Of a DNA stretch of 64,000 bases, positions 55,798 to 64,000 are shown piece by piece (the stretch's first letter is position 1; every line of letters begins with the position of its first letter). The notes beneath the pieces were generated by a model. The model saw nothing but the letters and a program-made list of their open reading frames with translations, was not told the DNA's origin and ran no database searches. Made by a program: the position numbers and the translations under genes. The stretch comes from Lasiosphaeria ovina (taxonomy: Eukaryota; Ascomycota; Sordariomycetes; Sordariales; Lasiosphaeriaceae): NCBI GenBank assembly GCA_033439765.1, contig JAULSN010000003.1:3038001-3102000 (forward strand), written 5' to 3'.

Positions 55798-56030
55798 TGT
55801 TGGAATATCCCTTCGATCAAGTATCCTAGCCAGTTCCACTATATACTTGCTGTAGAAGCTGTGTACCTCTGTATCCTTAGCTCTAGGCCCGTTGCATCAT
55901 GGCCCTCAGGCTTCTCCTGATTGGGCACGCTTAGTTCTAGTCGTCGACCAATGACATTGGGCCCGTTGGTTTGTGGGCCCGACCAGGCCCGGTTCGGGCC
56001 CCTGGGTCCTCGCTCGTCACTGGTCGTGAC
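55798..56030. mobile_element. possible solo LTR (low confidence)
   Basis: Starts TGTTGGAATA and ends GTGACACA, an LTR-like TG...CA border, and is about 233 bp. No convincing 5-bp target duplication and no second copy were found in the window. Confidence 0.25.
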
Positions 56031-56846
56031 ACATAATTGGAACTGCTGCCTGGAAGCCATTCCTACAGATGGCGCGTTGTCTTTCCATCGAAAGGAAACT
56101 TTAGCCGGGGGACTGAAAACGGGCCTCTGAGGCTGTGCAGCAGCAGCCGCGTAGGGGATACCACCCTAGCTCAGGAACGAATCAAGGGAAGCTCAGGACA
56201 AATCAGCCACAGCTCACCCCGGCTCAGGACTATGAATAAAAAAGGAAATTTCGTGAGCCCAGATTCGTCTCAGACAACCAGGCTGTTTCAACGAGAATGC
56301 TGCGGGGCTGATTATTTCTCCACAGAGACCCTCCTATTTCGTTGGGAAGATAGCTGCTCCTTCGGGTTGGGGTGTCCCTGTGTTGGATTTTGTTCCTGAG
56401 CGAGTATGTTGGATTGAACGATTCAACGAGGCGGATTGGTCCGGGGAATTTACTGTCTAATTAGGTGTAATTAGATAGCGAGTTCACATTATGTAAACAT
56501 TTGGCGACTTAATGAGAATGGCTTAATTAACACAGAGAGTGTTTCTTATGTTACAGTTCCTATGAGGTTCCTCCCGTTTCTTGTTTACCATTTGTCCTAC
56601 CTAACGTTACTCCTTTTTTTGCACGTTGTGCACCCAAAGTTACCAACACCAAGCTGTCCCAATTCCGTACCCTCCGCTCACTGTACAAATACCGAACCTC
56701 ATATGAAAGATAGTGATCATCCTGGCGATGATATCCCAATCCTCCAAGCCCCGACTCGACTTGCTTTTCCTAGCAATGCCCACGAGCCACAGTGTCGTCG
56801 TCGTCATCAAGAGGGTATTGCTCGGGGTTTTCGTAATGCTATTCGT

Positions 56847-57892
56847 TCACTCGGAGCCAGATGCCTCGTCTCCGTGGTCGGATGCCTCGTCTGCATCGTC
56901 GGATGTGTCGTCTCCGTCCTCGTCTGCGTAGTCGGATGTGTCCTCTTCGGCGTCCTGCCACCAAGGTTCACGCCACTCTTGGCTTGGGTTCGGGGTTTTG
57001 ACGCACTCGACAAAGGACTGCACCTTGACCTTCACTGCGCTGGTGCGTCTATTAGCGAGCGGCGGCCCGGAGGTGACCAGAGCCGTTCTGCCCTCAAGCT
57101 CTTTGCGGAACCAGTCCACAAACTGCTCTGCGGGGCACGGCGGCACGGGAGGACGGCCACGGACGTCAAAACTGATAGTAGTACGGCCCAAAACCTGGTC
57201 CGGGACGTCCTGGAGACGGCAGTGACCAGGCGGCGGGGGAGAAAGAGGCGGTAGAAGAACACATTGGGATCTCGCTCGTTGCAATCCATGTCTCGGAGGA
57301 CAACAGAGACCGTCTTCAGGTTCTCGCATGCGGCTATGAGATCGGTGACCAACCCGTTGGAGTCCCAAGGAGGGGTATCGGATATATCGATGGCAATGTG
57401 CTTCAGCGAATGCAGCACCCGCAATTCCTCCGGGGGACAAAAGTTGCGGATATGGGGGGCCTCTTGTTGGGCCCAGTAGAGCGTGTCGATCTCCGGGTCG
57501 AAGGTGCGGAACGGAATCATGCATCCAGCCACGGGCAAGTAGCGCAGGCGGAGAAGGCCCCGTCGGATGATCTCTTCTCGCGCGACTCTGCAGACGTGTG
57601 CCACCGCGGGCCAGGCCGTGTTGGCTCTGGCGTCGAAGCAATCCCACTCGTTATTGTCTGGGACAACATGGCCCGCTATCATATTATACGGCCACACGAC
57701 GCAGACCTCGGGTGTCTTGGGCTCGACTGTGGCGCATAGGACCCAGATGTCCAGTTGCGTTTCGACAGGAAGTTGGGGGAAGTAGGTGAACGTCTGGTGC
57801 AGGCTGGAAAGCTCCATCGTTCCTGCTGGTGCCGCCGAGTTCTCAAGCTGAGGGGAGATTGCAAGTTGCTGCTCAGAGCCGGGATGATCCAT
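56847..57892 (-). CDS. 2EXR-domain protein with acidic C-terminus
   Basis: Two exons: 57892-57263 and 57209-56847, separated by a 53-nt intron (GTGTTC...CTCCAG), giving 330 residues. T-F-T-Y-F-P-Q-L-P-V-E-T-Q-L-D-I-W at about 34-50 is the hallmark of the 2EXR domain, a fungal family of unknown biochemical role. V-A-H-V-C-R-V-A-R-E-E-I near 92 and T-L-Y-W near 130 also fit. The last 45 residues are Asp/Glu/Ser-rich, with a repeated D-D-x-A-D-E pattern. Without splicing, the frame runs into a basic tail unlike the family, so the short intron is preferred. The ATG at 57892 is the first good start; the longer frame begins with TTG. Confidence 0.78.
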
Positions 57893-58728
57893 CCTGGCTT
57901 TCTCCTTGTGTTGATTTGTTGTCGATTTGTTGACAGTGTCGCGAAGATGGTGATGGTATGAGGACAGTAGGATAGGTGGAGAGCTAACGAAGGCGGTAGT
58001 TTGAGAAGACGAGACAAGCAGAGGGGCAGCTAATTGATTGAGATTTACACACCTAGCGGCTACCGAATTGAACAGTGAGACTGGTGGCAAAAAATATGAA
58101 CAGTCAAACTGATCGGAAGTCAGCCCCTGTTATCCCGTCTACCCGGCAGTATTGGCAATGCCAAATTACTGAACACTGAACAGTGCCGTCAATTTTGTCT
58201 AGGAGTACTTCGGTAATCGCCTCGGACCAATCGGCGCTGAACTGGCGGTGCTGAGCAGTGATATTGTTCTATTATGTCGGCTGCTGCGGTAGTGGAAATA
58301 TAGCGTTTGACAGTCAACAAGAAGAGGTGGGGTGGTTTGCCTCAGGCTACTGGCCACGCTGGGAGCCGTTTCATTTTTCCCCGACGTAATTTGTAACCAG
58401 TGTGGTCAGAAGAGCCCGGTCGTCGCTAATTATCACGTCCTTAATAAAGCAGCGTAGTAGTTCACGGATAGACCGGATCTATAGACATATACATGCGTCG
58501 ATTTAATTCGATTCCTATAGACTTTATAGCGGGATAAGACACGAGAGAAGGTCCAGCAGAGCCGTGATGGCCAGGGCTGAGCCTTTTTATAAGTCAGCGG
58601 TTACCAACAATGAGGTAAAGCACTTGTCGCCTGCATCTTACTCAAGAAGTCGCTAAGGTTAGACAAACTATTTGGTATTATATAACCCTAAAAACCACAA
58701 ACCCCTTTCCAAAACCGGCCAAGCTTAC
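57893..58728. other. intergenic, TA-rich, no gene
   Basis: 2EXR promoter at the left edge. The 58,420-58,700 part is TA-rich with signs of mutation; no gene or pairable repeat was found. Confidence 0.45.
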
Positions 58729-59420
58729 CACGTAGGGTGTAGTGCCGGACGGTGGCTTCGATCAAAGCGTTACCCGAGCCCGTGTCGAAGTCGTAGGCCT
58801 GGTCAGCGCCCTCCGGGGGGGGGTTGTGAAGCAGACGTTGGCGATGCCGTCAATGTTTTGGCATGCTCGGAGCTTCTTGGGGCAATGGAGGAGGAGGGCG
58901 TCGAAAAAGGCAATCAGGGGCGCACCCTGGCGACCGGCAGCCTGGTCAGAGATACGGAAGGTGCGCAAGGTGATAATGCAGCCTTCCGCCATTGTCAGGG
59001 CAGACTTGGGGTGGCCCTCATCGGGCATGGACGCAAGCCAAATGGTCTGGCCGTGAGAGCCAATGGCGTGACTTGATGTCGACGTTGTTCTCCTTGCAGA
59101 ACCCGAGGGCAGCGTCGGCAAACGTCTCGCCGAGAGCGACGTTCACCTCGGACAGCTCAGAAGGGCTGGTGGTTTCGTGCTTGATCATGCGGAGGACCTT
59201 GGTCTTGAGAGATCCTGGTTGAGCGGGATCTCACCATACTTGAGAAGCGACAAGTGGATTGGAGACTTAGGCGTCTCCTGGGGGAAGTGGCAGAGAGCGC
59301 AGTCAATACCGTCCTGAATCGCATGTTAGTGACACGTGTTGTGTGGCACGATAAAATGGGGCGAGTGCACACCATCGACGTGCCGCTGTTCATACCCAGC
59401 ACGGTAAACTCAAGAGGTTG
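58729..59420 (-). pseudogene. anhydro-N-acetylmuramic acid kinase (AnmK) relic
   Basis: Read on the minus strand from about 59415 the pieces are L-G-M-N-S-G-T-S-M, then after a GT...AG intron [52 protein letters not shown] and [14 protein letters not shown]. All are in the order of AnmK, the sugar kinase that phosphorylates anhydroMurNAc during bacterial wall recycling and that has homologs in some fungi. The frame is broken near 59207-59212, near 59070 and in a G9 run at 58815-58823. The C-terminal half is missing beyond a GTAAGC at 58729. In the key motif F-D-T-G-P-G-N-A the P is S. Confidence 0.85.
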
Positions 59421-62291
59421 GCCAGACACTTTGGCGGCGTGTATGATGCAAGCTGATATGGAAAAAGGGGGGTCAAGTTGTCTAGTGAAGAGTTGACGAG
59501 AGAAGCCACAGAGGAGCGGCAATACGGCTCTTAGGCGGTATGCGATGCGTGTCGGATGGGGACGGATAAAATAAGTTGCTACTGCGTATCCCGTGCAATA
59601 GGATGGGCCATCCTGAATCCGAACATGGCATCGAGGAGGTCACACGCACCAGAACAAATGTCTGGATTCCACGCAGCTTGCAATGCACGGCCACGGCGTT
59701 GCAAGGGCAAATCGCTTCCCTTCGAGACCGTACGGCCCTGCCTCGGCTCGAGCGGCAAATCCGCGGGGGGGGGGAAAAGAAAAAGAAAAAGAAATTGCAA
59801 CTGAGCCTAGGCCCAAGTCGTCTACATCTCAAACTGAGCACAAAGTTGGGTGGTTACGCAGGACTGAAGTCCCTGAAGGGTGTGGAACCTAAGGACCCCT
59901 TTGCGGGTGGGCAAATTCGCCTAACCAATCACACGCGACCTCCGCCTCTCTCAGCAAGTGGCCGACTCCAGCGAATTCCGAGTAATATCCACAATCCAAT
60001 TTCTTCCCGACGTTTCTAATTCCCGGGTCTCGGCCGTGGGGCGGTGATGCTGTGCCCCACACCACACACACCGGGCAGCTTGTCCCTCGGGAAGCAAACC
60101 TGGAGTTGTCCTTGTCCATTCTGGAGAGGTTCTCCAGTTGGACGAGTTTATGGGACTGGAGAAGGCAACACGAATGCGGGGTATGGGGAATTTGTCAGGG
60201 GCATTGTCGCGGCGTGGGGAAGGCGCAGGCAGGGCATATTTCTAACTCGATTTCCCGCCATCCGTCATTGCTCTAGCCCGCAACTTGGGAGCAATGGGGA
60301 AAGTTTCCAAGGCCTTCTTGGCATGTTCGTCCGATAGTCTCGAAACTGGCACCGGGGGCAACGCGGAAGACTCATGTCAAGTATATATATAGAGACAGTC
60401 TATTCGTACGGTAGGAAGCGTCTTTTGGTACGGTAGGATACAGAAAGTGGCATAGAAAATCTTCCTTGGGATAGAAGAAATTGAACTTATAAGCTCCTGC
60501 AAGCAATATAAGCAATACACGAGCCGCACCTCGGTGATGGCGTCCGAGTGGCTCTTGTCGTCGATAGTTATTATCTGCCTTGATGGTGTTTGCGTCGTCC
60601 GGATACCCGGCTGCGAACTATTCTAATAATACACAAACGCGGACGCACCGCTAGTGAGTGCTACGCTGACTTCCGCCTGTCGACGAGAAGTAGAACGGCA
60701 ACCAAAGGGATATCCTACCTATGGCAGGGACGAATTCCAAAACCGTCGCTGGTCTACGTGAATTGCTTTTGCGGAAGTTGCCCCGATGCCCGTGACACAA
60801 ACCGAGCCCCCTCCTCGGGCTATTTTGGTCCCTGTCTCTCGCTTTCCAGGCCACCTGAGTCGGGCCGAACGGTGCGCAGGACGAACCCAGCATGATGGTG
60901 AAGAACGCGTATGCCCTCCTTGGAAATCTCCCCCCCAGCATTTGACGCCAATGCGTTCGTGAAGGTCGTCCAGGGCATCAACCTATTGCTTCACCGCCAC
61001 GGCCAGTTTCCAGTAGCGAGACAGATGATGACTATCCGTTCCAGCTTTGGCCCCCCACTTAGCCCTCAGAGGCGTCATCTGTCTGGGCTATTATTCATGA
61101 CGGATGACGTGAGCATGTTGGGAAAGATTTGGCCCACGATTTTGACTCAGTTGCATACAACGAAGTTTTCCACACCGTCCGCTGTCTCTCGTTATCCATT
61201 TGCTATCGAGCTATGCTAAGTCTAGATTGACAAAGTGCAAACAGAGTAAAGAAATGCACTTAATCGGTTGATAATGTTTTTGCCCTTTCCCTATCAAGGA
61301 CTAGGTTTGCTGCTATTTTAAAGCTGCAGTTGTGCAACGTGTCAGCTGCTCCTGTCGCCGAAGCTTCCGGTAGCCAAAGCTACGTAAATTCAGGCCACAT
61401 ATCTGACAGCCGATCCGGGACCGCGTGCTATCCTCGATCATTTCGAACATACCCCCCCGTCTCGTGGACATGGAGTGTGGCGGAATCCAACGTCATCCCG
61501 GCCTTTTTCGGGCACATTGCAGAGGCCCCGTGAGGGCCTACTTCGGATTGGACAGTCTTAGTGCTAAGCTTTGAGGCTCTTGAACGCATCCGCATCCACC
61601 AAGCCAATCGAGTCCTAGCCCAGCATCCGGGAGCAGTGCCGCGAACCGGCCGGTCCAAAATACCATATACAGCCCAATGAATTACTCAATTGCTACCTAA
61701 GTCTAGTTTTACCCATCTAGGTCCCATCTAGGTTTAGCGCTAACCACCATTGCATAATCAGAAAACCCGTGATGGCCTCACCTGGCATCGATTTGGGACT
61801 TTCTGCTTACACAAATAATGCTCAGTCAGCGTCCGTGGAATTGATCACAATCACGCTGAGTGATCGTGCGTTTTGCAACGTAACTTCACCCATCACACTT
61901 CGTCATCCCTCGTCTTCTCTCGTCACCGGAGGAGGGGTAAGCCAAAGACACAGAGGGCATACGCGTCGTATTCGTGGAAGGGTCCAAAATAGATCGTAGC
62001 GTCGGCTGCCGCCGGCATAGAACTTGACCGTCGACACTCTTTGAACTCTGGCGGGTTGCTAATATGGAGGATTACAGAGGCAAGCTCGTGTCCTGGGCTT
62101 CCGTCTGTCGTCACAAGGACGCTGAATGTACCCGGAAGGAGTAGTTGGATGAAAAGTATAAGAAGCCGGGCATGGAACGAGATTCTCGACCGACATTTTG
62201 ACTGCTCTATCTCATCACAGATAAAGCATCGGTTTGACTCCGCACATTGATAAACACAACAAGTCATAATTATCAACCAAAGAACGGCAAT
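59421..62291. other. 2.9 kb gene-free interval; cupin promoter at right
   Basis: Only short frames without relatives. A TATA-like element TATAAGAAG lies at 62157-62165, about 135 nt before the cupin ATG. Confidence 0.5.
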
Positions 62292-63068
62292 ATGAACGCC
62301 CTTCTATCTGGTGCCTTGATGGCCTTCCTCGCTGCCACCTCGATGGCGTCTCCCCTCGCGACCACGTCGACCACGGCCGCCGGGGCTCCCACATACACGC
62401 CGCTCACGCCAGCTGAGATCAAGAATCTGCAGACGGAGCTGATCCTCGCCGCCTCGTACAAGGACAAGGAGCAGGTGCTCTTCCCGCCCAACAACGGCGG
62501 CAGCGCCAACAACGTCTCGTTCCAGTTCGTCAACAGCCCCGGCACGCCGCCCCAGGACGGCAGCGTCATCGTGGGCAGCGTCGACTCGATCCCGGGCCTG
62601 ATCGGCACCCACGTGGCGGCGGCCATCGGCTTCATCGGGCCCTGCGGCCTCAACGTGCCGCACCTGCACCCGCGCGGCAACGAGTTCCTGACCGTGGTCA
62701 ACGGCACGCTGATTGGGGCCTTCCTCCTCGAGGAGGACGGCCAGTTCGCGGGCGACGTGCCCCAGGTCGCCATGACGCTGACCAACTTCACCGGCATGCT
62801 GTTCCCCCAGGGTCACATCCACTGGCAGTTCAACCCGACGTGCGAGCAGTCTGTTTTCGCGGCTGCCTTTGACAGCAATGATGAGGGCCGCTTCCAGATT
62901 GCCCAGACCTTCTTCTCGTCCATGCCTGACGATGTGCTCACGTCGTCTCTGGGCAACCCCACGTTCTTGGGACCGACCCAGCTCGACCAACTGCGCGGAA
63001 TCATTCCCGATGCCTTTGTCGTCATGGTGGACAGTTGTGCTCAGACCTGTGGCATTAAAACTGCCTAG
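62292..63068 (+). CDS. secreted cupin (spherulin-1A / germin-like)
   Basis: Single exon, 258 residues, from the ATG at 62292; signal peptide at about 1-19. It has one beta-barrel cupin domain. Motif 1 is P-H-L-H-P-R-G-N-E-F with metal ligands H124, H126 and E131; motif 2 is F-P-Q-G-H-I-H-W with H175 (and H177). Germin-like fungal proteins bind Mn and include oxalate oxidase or SOD-like activities, but many are simple secreted structural proteins. Residues near 72-80 contain an N-x-S sequon. There is a TATA-like element upstream. Family is confident, activity unknown. Confidence 0.92.
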   Translation: MNALLSGALMAFLAATSMASPLATTSTTAAGAPTYTPLTPAEIKNLQTELILAASYKDKEQVLFPPNNGGSANNVSFQFVNSPGTPPQDGSVIVGSVDSIPGLIGTHVAAAIGFIGPCGLNVPHLHPRGNEFLTVVNGTLIGAFLLEEDGQFAGDVPQVAMTLTNFTGMLFPQGHIHWQFNPTCEQSVFAAAFDSNDEGRFQIAQTFFSSMPDDVLTSSLGNPTFLGPTQLDQLRGIIPDAFVVMVDSCAQTCGIKTA

Positions 63069-63715
63069 GTAATTGGGAACCACCCTAGGTAGGGGCACGA
63101 GATCAGGTGGTAGGGCAGATCCGTGGAACTTTGGTATGGTGGATGTGGGGGGCGAGGAGGGCTCCGGAGGAAGAGCTTAATGGGGTATACTTGTCGAAGG
63201 AAGGTTACGTGGTATGGGTGATAGCCGCGTTTTTATTCGCTTCGTTATTATTGCGGCATGCATCTCAGCATGCTCCTTAGTTACTCGATAGTACGTACAT
63301 TCATTACTGATAATTGGTACATAATGGTACAAGCCGGATTCCAACCTGCATCATAAAAAGTCCTTGGACAGGGCCGGCATCAGTATCAGTAGGTATCCTG
63401 TCACGGCCCGAAACCTGTCAAGGGGTGATGACAGGTTCAAACGCGTGCATCTCGGCCAGAATAAGGGCTAGTAGGAATCTTATTGACACCCGCAGGCATG
63501 CAAGCTGCCCTAGTGGGGCTCTCCTTCAATACTGGGGCAGGCGCCATAACCCCCTGCGCGATCAAGTACTGCCACCCCTGGCGAGGGCGCAGCAAAAGAC
63601 GCTCGCTCCTACCGTAGTGACCATTATAACTAACGCCGATATATGTGACAATAGGTACCTAGGTACCTATTTGTATATCATGACAAGTTGTACTTAGAAG
63701 AACTGTTTCTCCCAG
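63069..63715. other. intergenic, LTR-like start at 63399
   Basis: 3' region of the cupin gene. A TGTCACGGCCCG motif near 63399 is like the start of fungal Gypsy LTRs, but no partner end was found. Confidence 0.35.
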
Positions 63716-63871
63716 CTGGCCATCCTCGACTTTCTCAAGGTGGTCATGGACTTCACATCCAATATCCAAGGCTTCGGCTACGGCGACCTTGCCGTTCTAT
63801 TTCTTCTGGTCTGGGCAGGCGAGCCGGCGGCGAGTGCTCCGGCCAGCGCCGCCCCAAGGGAGGACTGCTAA
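63716..63871 (+). pseudogene. orphan 3'-terminal exon or gene fragment
   Basis: After a TTTCTCCCAG acceptor, 51 codons read L-A-I-L-D-F-L-K-V-V-M-D-F-T with a later hydrophobic stretch L-A-V-L-F-L-L-V-W-A and an Ala/Pro tail ending at TAA 63869-63871. Codon use is GC-rich like real exons, but nothing upstream within the window connects in frame. The family was not recognised. Confidence 0.35.
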
Positions 63872-64000
63872 CCCAGCGAGAGATATCATTTACAATGCCG
63901 GGGCGGAGCTTGCATTCGTTGCCCCTATTATACCTATCGACCTAAATACGCCGTTGCAAATGTGGGTTACCTACCTTGGATACCTGCCTTACCCTGCGTC
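63872..64000. other. window edge, nothing recognised
   Basis: Short stretch to the end of the window without a feature. Confidence 0.4.

Larger units (their letters stand above)
53862..56846. other. 3 kb repeat island, no intact gene
   Basis: Contains an ATGC microsatellite, a 1-kb element with long inverted arms, TA-rich sequence and an LTR-like stretch. Open frames are short and unrelated to known proteins. Confidence 0.6.

Noticed and set aside
56562..57254. 230-codon plus-strand frame opposite the 2EXR gene
   Set aside because: Antisense of the 2EXR exon 2; its Val/Cys repeats mirror the acidic repeat of the real protein.
1..64000. A biosynthetic gene cluster around the P450, oxidoreductase and amidase
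   Set aside because: The genes are 10-30 kb apart with unrelated genes between, and there is no backbone synthase, transporter or pathway regulator.

Overview
The window is nuclear DNA of a filamentous ascomycete (Pezizomycotina, most likely a Sordariomycete; genus not determined). Support for this: short introns of about 50-100 nt with GT...AG borders interrupt many genes, coding regions are GC-rich in the third position, intergenic pockets are TA-rich and look RIP-mutated, and the families are typically fungal (EndoT-type GH18, spherulin-4, 2EXR, Rua1, acetamidase-type amidase, STAND-associated N-termini). I rebuilt exon-intron structures by hand from frame, splice sites and family similarity.

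Layout. 1-10 kb: the 3' part of a STAND-type N-terminal/ankyrin gene, a secreted GH18 endo-beta-N-acetylglucosaminidase, a small secreted protein, and a HAL2-type bisphosphate nucleotidase. 10-17 kb: an eight-exon CorA-like transporter and a cytochrome P450 whose last exon stops early. 17-26 kb: a tRNA-like gene, an unknown small protein, a Ser/Gly-rich single-pass membrane protein and a small two-helix membrane protein. 26-32 kb: an NmrA-type oxidoreductase bracketed by two copies of a mariner-like MITE, then a large membrane-anchored amidohydrolase. 32-42 kb: a kinesin, a 96-bp tandem duplication, an F-box-like protein whose N-terminus is a 27-bp minisatellite, a foldback MITE, and a secreted spherulin-4-like protein. 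42-54 kb: an eight-exon amidase, a Tc1-like transposase remnant, and a divergent pair made of a HeLo-like/kinase-like protein and a 1,245-residue zinc-finger/Rua1/ankyrin protein. 54-64 kb: a repeat island with ~85-bp inverted arms, a 2EXR protein, a decayed relic of the bacterial-type enzyme AnmK, a secreted bicupin-fold (spherulin-1/germin-like) protein and an orphan exon.

There is no obvious metabolic operon or biosynthetic cluster. Four genes encode secreted proteins (GH18, small secreted protein, spherulin-4-like, cupin). Three encode proteins of the architecture used in fungal self/non-self recognition (STAND-type N-terminus with ankyrins; HeLo-like; zinc finger/ankyrin). The most unusual observations are the divergent recognition-type gene pair sharing a promoter with a C22 tract, the AnmK pseudogene, the MITE pair around the oxidoreductase, the minisatellite that runs across a start codon, and the truncated P450.
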